Shown here: positions 1 to 8,183 of the stretch, piece after piece
Layout: every line of letters starts with the position of its first letter
Numbering within the stretch: position 1 is the stretch's first letter
Assembly: GCA_024398105.1 (NCBI GenBank)
Contig: JAKSJP010000016.1
Coordinates: 1 to 55,124 of the forward strand
Length of the DNA: 55,124 nt
From: Bacteroidales bacterium
GTDB lineage: Bacteria; Bacteroidota; Bacteroidia; Bacteroidales; UBA932
Direction: 5' to 3'
The notes under the pieces: generated by a model
Databases searched by the model: none
What the model was told of the DNA's origin: nothing
Seen by the model: the letters and a program-made list of their open reading frames with translations, nothing else
Translations under genes and position numbers: made by a program

Positions 1-51
1 CGCGACCCTCAGCTTGGAAGGCTGATGCTCTACCAACTGAGCTACTTCCGC
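1..51 (-). tRNA. tRNA-Gly (anticodon TCC), partial
   Basis: On the minus strand the sequence begins GCGGAAGTAGCTCAGTTGG, a standard acceptor stem and D-arm, followed by an anticodon stem CAGC/GCTG around the loop CTTCCAA, giving anticodon TCC (glycine). The window edge removes the T-arm and 3' acceptor strand. It is the third tRNA of a minus-strand cluster and lies 13 bases downstream of tRNA-Tyr, so the three are probably one transcript. Confidence 0.93.
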
Positions 52-64
52 GACACAAAAAAAG

Positions 65-147
65 TGGGAGGAGAGGGATTCGAACCCCCGAAGGCGTAAG
101 CCAGCAGATTTACAGTCTGCCCCAGTTGGCCACTTTGGTATCCTCCC
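65..147 (-). tRNA. tRNA-Tyr (anticodon GTA)
   Basis: A complete minus-strand tRNA with acceptor stem GGGAGGA/TCCTCCC, a long variable arm as expected of a class II tRNA, T-loop GGTTCGAATCC, and anticodon loop containing GTA. Tyrosine tRNAs in bacteria have this long variable arm. The 3' CCA is not encoded; the discriminator base is A. Confidence 0.95.
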
Positions 148-183
148 ATTTAAGGTTATTCCGAAATTCAGAAGACCAATTTG

Positions 184-257
184 AGCCGATAGAGGGATTC
201 GAACCCACGACCCCGAGATTACAAATCACGTGCTCTGGCCAACTGAGCTATATCGGC
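184..257 (-). tRNA. tRNA-Thr (anticodon TGT)
   Basis: A complete minus-strand tRNA with acceptor stem GCCGATA/TATCGGC, D-arm TAGCTCAGTTGG, anticodon loop TTTGTAA (anticodon TGT, threonine) and T-loop GGTTCGAATCC. CCA is not encoded. It is the first gene of the Thr-Tyr-Gly cluster, 36 bases downstream of the Tyr gene in coordinates and about 30 bases behind a consensus promoter. Confidence 0.95.
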
Positions 258-289
258 AGTATGTCTTCCGTTTCTTCCGAAATGGATTG

Positions 290-320
290 CAAAGATAGGG
301 AATAATTCTTATTCTCCAAA
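290..320 (-). promoter_or_regulatory. Bacteroidetes-type promoter of the tRNA operon
   Basis: Read on the minus strand, TTTG (317-320) is followed by exactly 19 bases and then TATCTTTG (290-297). This matches the Bacteroidetes housekeeping promoter consensus TTTG-N19-TAnnTTTG. Transcription would begin around 283-286, about 27 bases before tRNA-Thr. It lies just beyond the dxs stop codon, so the tRNAs have their own strong promoter. Confidence 0.82.
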
Positions 321-326
321 TACTTT

Positions 327-2201
327 TCAATTATTTTTTGACAACTCAACTATTCTTTCGTAGATGCTGTCAGTGTCAAGACCACATTCCTTCCTCTGGG
401 CTTTCTGGGTGTCCTGCGGGATGAAGCGGTCAGGTATTCCTGAGCCGTAGACTTTAACCTCCCTGTCTGCCATGTATTCAGCCACTTCGCCGAAAAGACC
501 ACCCTTGAGGCAGCCGTCCTCGACCGTCAGCACCGTACTGAACCTGGATGCGACCTCGTCTAGTATGTCCTTGTCGACCGGCTTGATGAATATCATGTCA
601 TATACGGCAGGTCCGTCTCCATGCTCGGCCTTGTACCTGTCGGCGGCTTCCGCTGCCCTGTGGGCAAACGGACCGGCTGCCAGGATCGCGATGCCGTTGC
701 CTTCACGCAGACGACGTCCGTGTCCCGGTACCATGGTCTCGGGTTCATGGTTCCTCCAGTCAAGGCCTTCGCCGTTGCCTCTCGGATACCTTATAATATA
801 CGGACCTCCCTTGATGTCAAGGCCTGAGTACATCAGGTCCTTGAGCTGGTTCTCGTCCGAAGGGGCTGCGACGACGGCGTTAGGGATGCTCCTGTATGCG
901 GCCATGTCGAACACTCCGTGGTGTGTCGCTCCGTCCTCTCCGACAAGTCCGCCTCTGTCGAAGCAGAGCACTACAGGGAGGTTCTGGAGGGCTACGTCAT
1001 GGATGATCTGGTCGTAGGCTCTCTGCGAGAATGAAGAGTAGATGTTGCAGTATGGCTTCATTCCTCCGGCTGCGAGGCCTGCAGAGAATGTCACTGCGTG
1101 CTCCTCTTCGATGCCTACGTCGAAGAACCTGTCAGGGAATTCCTTCGCGAGGAAGGTCATGCTGCATCCGGTGGCCATGGCAGGTGTGATTCCTACCACC
1201 TTGCTGTCCTTCCTGGCAATCTCGAGGAGGACCTCGCCGAATACGTCCTGGTACTTGGATGCCTTGCTTGAGGAGCTGATGCGCTCTCCTGTCTCCGGGT
1301 CGAACTTTCCTGGTGCATGCCATGGGGTCGGGTCTTCCTCTGCAGGGGTGTAGCCCTTTCCCTTGACCGTGTGCACGTGGAGTATCCTTGGTCCCTTGAG
1401 GTCCCTGAGCCTTCTGAGCACGTCTACGACCTGCTCTATGTCGTTTCCGTCGACAGGTCCGAAATATCTGAATCCAAGGGCCTCGAAGAGCGCTCCGCCG
1501 GAGTTCCTGACGAGGTTTGACTTGGTGTTCTTGGTCATCTTCTGCATCGTGTCACGAAGCTTTCCTTCGCCTACAGTGTTCCAGATGTGTGACTTGAGCC
1601 TGTTGTATATAGGGTCCGTAGTGATCCTGAGGAGATACTCGTGGATCGCGCCGATGTTCTTGTCGATCGACTGGTTGTTGTCGTTGAGGACGATCAGCAG
1701 GTCGCTCTTGCTGGTGCCTGCGTTGTTGAGCCCTTCGAACGCGAGGCCGGCGGCGAGCGCTCCGTCGCCGATCAGGGCTACGACTTTCTGGTCGAGTCCC
1801 TGTATCCTTGCTGCCTGGGCCAGGCCGAGGGCGGCAGATATGGATGTGGATGAATGGCCGGCGCCGAATGCGTCGTATTCGCTCTCCTCCATATTAGGGA
1901 ATCCGCTGATGCCTTCCCTTGTCCTGTTCTTCCTGAATATCTCGCGCCTGCCTGTGAGGATCTTGTGGGCGTATGCCTGATGGCCGACATCGAAGACAAG
2001 CTTGTCCGACGGGGTATCATAGACATAGTGCATTCCCACGATCAGCTCGACCGATCCCAGGCTCGATCCGAGATGCCCCGGGTTCTCGGCGCAGCATCTT
2101 ACGATGTAGTCCCTGAGCTCTGAGCACAGGGTCCTGAGGCCGTCCATGTCGAGGCGGCGTACATCAGAAGGCGAGTCTATGGTATCCAGTATCCTGTACA
2201 T
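327..2201 (-). CDS. dxs: 1-deoxy-D-xylulose-5-phosphate synthase
   Basis: Condenses pyruvate with glyceraldehyde 3-phosphate to DXP, the first step of the methylerythritol phosphate route to isoprenoids; thiamine-diphosphate dependent and cytoplasmic. The 624-residue product has the family order: a TPP-binding domain with DVGHQAYAHKILTGR and GDGALAAG...NDN, a pyrimidine-binding transketolase domain with GIEEEHAVTFSAGLAAGG, and a C-terminal transketolase domain. The reading frame stays open upstream to 2267, but the ATG at 2201 (MYRILDTIDSP) gives the usual length and N-terminus, whereas the extension is AT-rich and unlike the family. It is divergent from the MFS pair across an 88-base intergenic stretch. 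Confidence 0.96.
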   Translation of the reverse strand: MYRILDTIDSPSDVRRLDMDGLRTLCSELRDYIVRCCAENPGHLGSSLGSVELIVGMHYVYDTPSDKLVFDVGHQAYAHKILTGRREIFRKNRTREGISGFPNMEESEYDAFGAGHSSTSISAALGLAQAARIQGLDQKVVALIGDGALAAGLAFEGLNNAGTSKSDLLIVLNDNNQSIDKNIGAIHEYLLRITTDPIYNRLKSHIWNTVGEGKLRDTMQKMTKNTKSNLVRNSGGALFEALGFRYFGPVDGNDIEQVVDVLRRLRDLKGPRILHVHTVKGKGYTPAEEDPTPWHAPGKFDPETGERISSSSKASKYQDVFGEVLLEIARKDSKVVGITPAMATGCSMTFLAKEFPDRFFDVGIEEEHAVTFSAGLAAGGMKPYCNIYSSFSQRAYDQIIHDVALQNLPVVLCFDRGGLVGEDGATHHGVFDMAAYRSIPNAVVAAPSDENQLKDLMYSGLDIKGGPYIIRYPRGNGEGLDWRNHEPETMVPGHGRRLREGNGIAILAAGPFAHRAAEAADRYKAEHGDGPAVYDMIFIKPVDKDILDEVASRFSTVLTVEDGCLKGGLFGEVAEYMADREVKVYGSGIPDRFIPQDTQKAQRKECGLDTDSIYERIVELSKNN

Positions 2202-2225
2202 AAGGATGCTAAGATAAGACTTTTT

Positions 2226-2257
2226 TTTGACTATGACAGTAAAAAACGTTACCTTAG
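2226..2257 (+). promoter_or_regulatory. Probable promoter of the MFS transporter pair
   Basis: TTTG at 2226-2229, 20 bases, then TACCTTAG at 2250-2257, one base off the TAnnTTTG element. Transcription would begin near 2263, giving a leader of roughly 27 bases before the ATG at 2290. The site overlaps the divergent dxs upstream region. Confidence 0.5.
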
Positions 2258-2289
2258 CGAAACTCAACTGAGACTAGTTATCTTACAAT

Positions 2290-3657
2290 ATGACTGAAAT
2301 CATCAAGAAAAAGCTGAGTGACAGCCCTGCAGCAAGGTGGACTGCGCTCCTGATCGTGTCCTGCACAATGATGTTCGGATACTTCTTCACCGACGTGATG
2401 TCTCCTCTCGAGCCGCTCCTCACCGCTTCTGCACAGGACGGCGGTCTGGGATGGACAAGTGATGAATATGGATTCTTTTCAGGATCATACGGTTTCTTCA
2501 ACGTGTTCCTCCTTCTCCTATTCTTCGGAGGTGTCATCCTTGACAAGTTCGGCATCCGTTTCACAGGTGTCCTCTCGACAGCCCTCATGTTCGGCGGCGC
2601 GCTCATCAAGTGGTACGCAGTAGGACATGATTTCGCAGGTGTCGTGACCCTTCCTCTCGGAATCGGCACATACCATACACAGGTCCTCGTGGCCTGCCTC
2701 GGATTCGCCATCTACGGTGTTGGCTGCGAGATCGCGGGTATCACGGTCAGCAAGGTGATAGTCAAGTGGTTCACAGGCCATGAGCTTGCACTTGCCATGG
2801 GCCTTCAGGTTGCCCTCGCACGTATCGGAACCGCTGCCGCCCTCGCGTTCGCACTTCCGTTCGCAAAGGCCATGGGCGCTGCTTCGGCGTCTGTAGGTCT
2901 CGGTGCCGCCATGCTCTGCATCGGTATGGTCAGCTTCATCGTATATACGGTGATGGACAGGAAGGAAGATGCCGCTGCCGCAGCTGCAGACTCAGAACCG
3001 GAGGAGGGCTTCAAGTTCTCTGACCTCAAGACCCTCTTCACAAACAAGGGCTTCTGGTATATCGCCATCCTTTGCCTCATGTTCTACGCAGGAGTGTTCC
3101 CATTCCTCAAGTTCGCGACAAAGCTCATGGTGTTCAAGTATGGTGTGGCTGAGAACGTAGCCGGCCTCATCCCGGCCATGCTTCCTTTCGGTACCATCAT
3201 CCTCACACCTCTCTTCGGAGGCATCTACGACAAGAAGGGCAAGGGTGCTACCCTCATGATCATCGGTTCAGTGCTCCTCACTATCGTGCACGCCGTCTTC
3301 GCTCTTCCTGTCAGCAGCTGGGTGCTCGCCATCGCAGTCATGGTAGTCCTCGGTGTGGCTTTCGGCCTCGTTCCTTCGGCAATGTGGCCTTCAGTTCCTA
3401 AGATCATCCCTATGAAGCTTCTCGGAACTGCATACGCTGTCATCTTCTACATCCAGAACATCGGTCTCTCGCTTGTCCCTATCATGATCGGTAAGGTCAA
3501 CCAGGCAAATACCGGTGCAGACGGTGTCATCGACTATACTCAGACCATGATCATCTTCGCATGCTTCGGAGTGATCGCAGTCGTCATCGCTCTTCTCCTC
3601 AAGGCTGAGGACGCAAAGAAGGGCTATGGTCTTGAAAAGGCAAATGTCAGCAAGTAG
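2290..3657 (+). CDS. MFS transporter, first of a coupled paralogous pair
   Basis: A 455-residue inner-membrane protein with about 12 hydrophobic segments in two halves separated by a charged loop near residues 215-245 (acidic and alanine-rich). The cytoplasmic loop after TM2 carries GGVILDKFGIRFTG, the MFS motif A pattern, and the second half repeats it as GGIYDKKGKGA. The overall appearance resembles the NarK/OPA-like or MFSD1-like MFS branch, but I cannot name the substrate. It is followed by a close paralogue whose start codon lies inside its own last codons, so the two are co-translated. The neighbouring dxs gives no clue to substrate. Confidence 0.88.
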   Translation: MTEIIKKKLSDSPAARWTALLIVSCTMMFGYFFTDVMSPLEPLLTASAQDGGLGWTSDEYGFFSGSYGFFNVFLLLLFFGGVILDKFGIRFTGVLSTALMFGGALIKWYAVGHDFAGVVTLPLGIGTYHTQVLVACLGFAIYGVGCEIAGITVSKVIVKWFTGHELALAMGLQVALARIGTAAALAFALPFAKAMGAASASVGLGAAMLCIGMVSFIVYTVMDRKEDAAAAAADSEPEEGFKFSDLKTLFTNKGFWYIAILCLMFYAGVFPFLKFATKLMVFKYGVAENVAGLIPAMLPFGTIILTPLFGGIYDKKGKGATLMIIGSVLLTIVHAVFALPVSSWVLAIAVMVVLGVAFGLVPSAMWPSVPKIIPMKLLGTAYAVIFYIQNIGLSLVPIMIGKVNQANTGADGVIDYTQTMIIFACFGVIAVVIALLLKAEDAKKGYGLEKANVSK

Positions 3658-4957
3658 GAAAAGAATAAACTGCTGGGCAGCGCTGGCATGTCTCGTGGTA
3701 CCGATGTTCGCATCGTACTTCTTCGACGACATGTTCTCGACGCTGTCCCATCTTTTTGAGAACCCGAGCCTTCTGGAACTCGGATGGAACTCTGCGGACT
3801 ACGGACTCTATACCAGCGGATACTCTGTCCTCTGCGTGTTCGGCGGACTTGTCGTCTGCGGCATGCTGCTTGACAAGTGGGGCGTACGTGTCACCGGATC
3901 GATATTCGTCGGAATGATGGCAGGCGGTGCCGCCCTGGTAGCATGGGCAATAACCGCAGGCCTTTCACCAAAGACTTCTCTTACCATAGCCTACATCGGC
4001 TGCATGCTCTTCGGACTTGGCAGCGAGATTGCAGGAGTCGCCGTTACAAGAAGCATTGCCAAGTGGTTCAAGGACGGTCCGATGGCACTTGCCATGGGCC
4101 TTCAGCTCGCGATAGCCCGTCTGGGCACCGCTTTCGCCCTGGTCATTTCACCTAAGCTTGTAGCTGTCAAGGGGGCAGGGGAGATATACTCTCTGTCCGA
4201 GACCGCCAGGCCGGCCTTCCTGGGAATGGCACTTATGGCCGTAGGCATGGTCCTCTGGGCCCTGTTCGTCGCGATGGACGCCCGATTCGACAGAAAGAAC
4301 GGTGAGGCAGGGGATCATGGTACCTCCGAAGAACCTTTCCGCTTCTCCGACGTCCTTGCCTTGCTCAGGAACCGCAGATATATAATGATTGCGCTGCTGT
4401 GCGTCTTCTTCTACAGCAGCATAGTCTCGTTCAAGAAATTCGCCAGCGCGATTCTCATTCCGCGCTTCGGCATACCGCCTGAGGCGGCCAGCTGGATGGT
4501 GTCCATGTTGCCATTCGCGACGGTCATCTTCGCTCCGCTCTTCGGAATGCTGGTCGACAAGGTCGGCAAGGGAACCCGCTGGATGCTGATCGGTGCGGTG
4601 CTGGCCCTGACATCCCATGTGATCCTGGCGTTCGCGCCTCAGGGCACTGCGGCGTTCGGCTATCTCAGCATGGCCTTCCTTGGATTCGCATACTCTCTCG
4701 TGCCTGCGGCGATGTGGCCGGCAGTCCCTAAGCTCGTGCCTGAGAAGGTGCTGGGCACGGCGTTTTCGCTCATCTACTGGATACAGAACCTCGGCTTGAT
4801 GCTCTTTAAGATGCTCTCGGGCAAGATTTTCGCCGCGAATCCTTCGGATGCGGTACGCGGTTCGTTCTGTGTCGAAGTGATGTTTGTGGCGGTGTGCGTG
4901 GTCGCCCTGATGCTCACAGTCATGTTGAAGAATAGTGAATCTAAATCTTGCAAGTGA
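3644..4957 (+). CDS. MFS transporter, second of a coupled paralogous pair
   Basis: A 437-residue, 12-segment MFS protein clearly paralogous to the upstream gene: both share the pattern FG(L/V)G(S/C)EIAG(V/I), K(W)F...LA(L)AMGLQ(L/V)A(I/L)AR(L/I)GTA, and PAMWP(A/S)VPK near the C-terminus. I chose ATG 3644 because GAAAAGG sits just before it; an ATG at 3626 in the same frame is possible. Either way it overlaps the upstream reading frame (14 bases for 3644), implying translational coupling and perhaps a heteromeric carrier. The substrate is unknown. Confidence 0.87.
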   Translation: MSASRKRINCWAALACLVVPMFASYFFDDMFSTLSHLFENPSLLELGWNSADYGLYTSGYSVLCVFGGLVVCGMLLDKWGVRVTGSIFVGMMAGGAALVAWAITAGLSPKTSLTIAYIGCMLFGLGSEIAGVAVTRSIAKWFKDGPMALAMGLQLAIARLGTAFALVISPKLVAVKGAGEIYSLSETARPAFLGMALMAVGMVLWALFVAMDARFDRKNGEAGDHGTSEEPFRFSDVLALLRNRRYIMIALLCVFFYSSIVSFKKFASAILIPRFGIPPEAASWMVSMLPFATVIFAPLFGMLVDKVGKGTRWMLIGAVLALTSHVILAFAPQGTAAFGYLSMAFLGFAYSLVPAAMWPAVPKLVPEKVLGTAFSLIYWIQNLGLMLFKMLSGKIFAANPSDAVRGSFCVEVMFVAVCVVALMLTVMLKNSESKSCK

Positions 4958-4978
4958 TATCTAAAACGATTATATTTG
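4947..4978 (+). promoter_or_regulatory. Promoter of the susC/susD unit
   Basis: CTTG (4947-4950), 20 bases, then TATATTTG (4971-4978), an exact match to the Bacteroidetes -7 element. It overlaps the end of the MFS gene. The predicted start near 4985 gives a leader of about 170 bases before the susC ATG at 5156, and that leader contains two hairpins. Confidence 0.65.
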
Positions 4979-5003
4979 CACACCAACATTGATAGATGTA
5001 CTA

Positions 5004-5023
5004 TTATCTTCACCTGAAGATAA
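5004..5023 (+). promoter_or_regulatory. Stem-loop 1 in the susC leader
   Basis: TTATCTTC, loop ACCT, GAAGATAA: a perfect 8-bp stem with a 4-base loop, about 20 bases after the predicted transcription start. It could shape mRNA stability or be an operator-like palindrome. It is included because it sits between the promoter and a terminator-like hairpin. Confidence 0.45.
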
Positions 5024-5074
5024 CGTATACATGCTTTACACTAACTACTTATTAAAATTGACTTATAGTTGCTT

Positions 5075-5104
5075 CTAGCCCTTTTTCAAGGGCTAGGGTT
5101 TTTT
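5075..5104 (+). terminator. Terminator-like hairpin in the susC leader (attenuator or MFS terminator)
   Basis: CTAGCCCTT, loop TTTC, AAGGGCTAG (5075-5096), a perfect 9-bp stem, followed by GG and six T residues. It has the form of an intrinsic terminator. It may simply end the MFS transcript, but it lies downstream of the best promoter for susC, so it could attenuate susC expression. Confidence 0.68.
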
Positions 5105-5155
5105 GTTGCATATATTTTACTAACTGTTTTATCATTAACCAACTCAATCAAACAC

Positions 5156-8100
5156 ATGAAAAGGTTTTTTCAAATCTGTTTGTCTCTTTTGCTCCTCACG
5201 GCAGCCATCCCTTCGATGGCAGCTGTCGTAGTGAAAGGTACTGTGACCGACCCATCCGGTGAACCTGTCATCGGAAGTGGTGTCGTTGAGCTTGGAACAA
5301 GCAATGGTGTGGTTACCGGTCCAGATGGTACTTATACCATCTCTGTAGCTTCATCAAGCTCAGTTCTCCAGTTCTCATGCATCGGATACAAGACTGTCGA
5401 GATTACTGTCGGCAATCAGAGTGTCATCGATGTGGTTCTCGAGGAAGAGACTTCATTCCTTCAGGAAACTGTCGTTGTGGGATACGGTTCTCAGAAGAAG
5501 GCCGACATCACATCTTCAGTCCAGAGCGTGAAATCTGACCAGTTCAATGCCGGCGCGATCCACGATGCAGGTCAGCTCATCCAGGGTAAGGTTGCAGGCC
5601 TTAACATCACCGTCTCATCGGGTGACCCTACCAAGAGCTCTTCAGTCATGCTCCGTGGTTATTCTTCACTCCTTGGCTCGACAGATCCTCTCGTCCTCGT
5701 GGATGGTATCCCAGGATCCCTCTCGACCGTGGCTCCAGAAGATATCGAGTCCATCGACGTCCTCAAGGACGGTTCAGCTACTGCTATCTATGGTACCCGT
5801 GGTACAAACGGTGTCATCATCATTACCACCAAGAACGCGAAGCGCGACATGCCTGCTACAATCGAATACAGCGGCTATGCTTCTGTGTCTACATGGGCAA
5901 AGTCTCCGGATTTCCTCCAGGCTTCTGACCTCCGCGACCTCTATAAGCAGGGCTACTCATTCTCAGGTGCGAACGACAAGGATTATGGTGACTCAGTGAA
6001 CTGGCTTGACGAGATCTCACGTACAGCCATCACCCACAACCACAACCTCTCTATCATGGGTGGAACCAAGAGCAACACATATACTGCTAATGTTACCTAT
6101 AACGACAATCAGGGAACTATAGTCGGTACAGGCCAGTCTACATTCCGTGCACGTGCGCAGGTTTCACAGTATCTCATCAACGACATGCTCAAGCTTACAG
6201 CCGAGGTCCTCGCTGACGAGACCAATGGAAAGACAGGCTTCAATCCTGACTATGTATACCGCCAGGCATGTATCCAGAACCCTACACAGCCTATCTACAG
6301 GGAGGACGGTACATATTTCGAGCGTCCTGTATACTTCTACGACAACCCTGTCTCATATATCAAGGAAAGGACAGGTATGAGCCGCAACAGGTCTGTAAGA
6401 TTCAACGGCGTCGCTGAACTCAAGCCTACCGACAACCTTACATTCAAGGCTTCATATGTCCGCAAGGGCCAGACCTCTATGACAGGTTACTACTACTCGC
6501 ACAATGATGTGACAACTACAGAGTCAGGATACAACGGATATGCTTCACGTTCAGCTTCCGACTATGTATACAATCTCTTCGAGGCTACTGCAAACTATCA
6601 GCAGGACTTCGGCGACCACCATGTGACAGGCGTCATCGGTTACAGCTACGAGGACCAGACTTCGGAGAACTTCAACATGAGCAACAGGAACTTCCCTACA
6701 GACATGTACCTCTACAATAACATTGGAAAGGGCCAGGGTCTTACCGAGGGAACCGCATCGGAGTATTCATACAAGCAGAGCAGCAAGCTCATCGGTCTTT
6801 TCGCCCGTGCTACCTACAACTACGATGACCGCTACCTCCTCATGGTCTCATACCGTCGTGACGGTTCGTCAAAGTTCGGTAAGGACAACCAGTGGGGTAA
6901 CTTCCCAGGTGTGTCACTCGGATGGCGTATCAACAATGAGGACTTCATGCAGAGTGCCACATGGCTCAACAACCTCAAGCTCCGTCTCGGTTACGGTGTG
7001 ACAGGTATCGACGTGAACAGCCCTTACCAGTCTCTCGCATCCCTCAACTATGATGGATTTTTCTACTCAAACGGCCAGTGGATTCCAGTCCTCACCCCTG
7101 TGAGAAACGACAATCCTAACCTCCGTTGGGAGAAGAAGTTCGAGTACAACCTCGGTCTCGACTTCGCAGTCCTCGACGAGAGACTGAGCGGATCTATCGA
7201 CGTTTATCAGAGAGATACCAAGGATGCACTCTTCAACTATACCGTTCCAGTGCCTCCATACCAGTACAGCTCTATCATGGCTAACGTAGGACACATCCGC
7301 AACCGTGGTGTCGAGGTCCTCATCAATGCTACTCCTGTGCTCACAAGCGACTTCAGGTGGAACACCTCACTCACTCTTTCTGCAAATGACAACCAGCTCG
7401 TCTCTCTCCAGAACGACGAGTTCCAGATGTCAACAGACTATTTCGATACAGGTTACACCGGAGAGCCTATCCAGACATCTACACACCGTGTGAAGGAAGG
7501 CTGGGCTATCGGTAACTTCTTCGGACTTAAGTCTGTCGGCCTCAACCAGGCTGGCAAGTGGGTTGTGGAGCGTTACAGCTTCGATGCTGACGGCAACGTC
7601 GTCGGAAGATATCCTGACCTTGCAGAGAATGCTTCTTCTGCAGACTGGCAGGTTCTCGGAAACGGTGTGCCAAGCTTCTACGCAAACTTCAACAACAACT
7701 TCTCTTACAAGAATTTTGACCTTGCGATCACAATGCGCGGTGCGTTCGGTTTCCAGGTGCTCAACTACCAGAAGCTCTTCTATGGTAACCCTACCATCCA
7801 GTACAATGTGCTCAAGTGCGCCTTCGACCCTATCGATGTGGTTGATGAGTACACAGGCCAGAAGACAGGTACGAAGACCGTCCTGAGCGACTCTCAGCGT
7901 TATGTGAGCTACTACATCGAGAACGGTGATTACTGGAAGATCGACAATGTGACCCTCGGATACACATTCAACTTCAAGAAGAACAACTTCATCAAGAAGA
8001 TCCGTGTCTACGGTTCAGCGAACAACCTCGCTACCATCACAAGCTACTCAGGTCTTGATCCGGAAATCCGCGTAAGCTACGGCGGCAACGGATATGACCC

Positions 8101-8170
8101 AGGTACAGATGACCGTGACAAGTATCCTACCATCCGTTCTTATACATTCGGTGTTAATGTGTCATTCTAA
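5156..8170 (+). CDS. SusC/RagA-family TonB-dependent outer-membrane transporter
   Basis: Imports a glycan or peptide through the outer membrane using TonB energy, capped by its SusD partner. The 1004-residue protein starts with a signal peptide (MKRFFQICLSLLLLTAAIPS, cleavage near MAA), then a carboxypeptidase-D-like regulatory domain (about 25-105), the SusC signature around LQETVVVGYG, a plug domain with LVLVDGIPG and GTRGTNGVIIITTK, and a long beta-barrel ending in aromatic-terminated FGVNVSF. I set the start at 5156 rather than 5069 because the upstream extension encodes the leader hairpin and the signal peptide begins at this Met. RagA/RagB-type members carry oligopeptides, which would suit the hydroxyproline operon downstream, but substrate is not readable from sequence. 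Confidence 0.95.
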   Translation: MKRFFQICLSLLLLTAAIPSMAAVVVKGTVTDPSGEPVIGSGVVELGTSNGVVTGPDGTYTISVASSSSVLQFSCIGYKTVEITVGNQSVIDVVLEEETSFLQETVVVGYGSQKKADITSSVQSVKSDQFNAGAIHDAGQLIQGKVAGLNITVSSGDPTKSSSVMLRGYSSLLGSTDPLVLVDGIPGSLSTVAPEDIESIDVLKDGSATAIYGTRGTNGVIIITTKNAKRDMPATIEYSGYASVSTWAKSPDFLQASDLRDLYKQGYSFSGANDKDYGDSVNWLDEISRTAITHNHNLSIMGGTKSNTYTANVTYNDNQGTIVGTGQSTFRARAQVSQYLINDMLKLTAEVLADETNGKTGFNPDYVYRQACIQNPTQPIYREDGTYFERPVYFYDNPVSYIKERTGMSRNRSVRFNGVAELKPTDNLTFKASYVRKGQTSMTGYYYSHNDVTTTESGYNGYASRSASDYVYNLFEATANYQQDFGDHHVTGVIGYSYEDQTSENFNMSNRNFPTDMYLYNNIGKGQGLTEGTASEYSYKQSSKLIGLFARATYNYDDRYLLMVSYRRDGSSKFGKDNQWGNFPGVSLGWRINNEDFMQSATWLNNLKLRLGYGVTGIDVNSPYQSLASLNYDGFFYSNGQWIPVLTPVRNDNPNLRWEKKFEYNLGLDFAVLDERLSGSIDVYQRDTKDALFNYTVPVPPYQYSSIMANVGHIRNRGVEVLINATPVLTSDFRWNTSLTLSANDNQLVSLQNDEFQMSTDYFDTGYTGEPIQTSTHRVKEGWAIGNFFGLKSVGLNQAGKWVVERYSFDADGNVVGRYPDLAENASSADWQVLGNGVPSFYANFNNNFSYKNFDLAITMRGAFGFQVLNYQKLFYGNPTIQYNVLKCAFDPIDVVDEYTGQKTGTKTVLSDSQRYVSYYIENGDYWKIDNVTLGYTFNFKKNNFIKKIRVYGSANNLATITSYSGLDPEIRVSYGGNGYDPGTDDRDKYPTIRSYTFGVNVSF

Positions 8171-8183
8171 ATTCCCGGTAGAA

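Noticed and set aside
1363-1980. 205-codon plus-strand frame inside dxs
   Set aside because: Antisense shadow of dxs with low-complexity composition; dxs motifs on the other strand explain the DNA.
5069-5155. Upstream extension of susC from ATG 5069
   Set aside because: It would place the leader hairpin in the coding region and put a second hydrophobic segment before a normal signal peptide; ATG 5156 fits the family.
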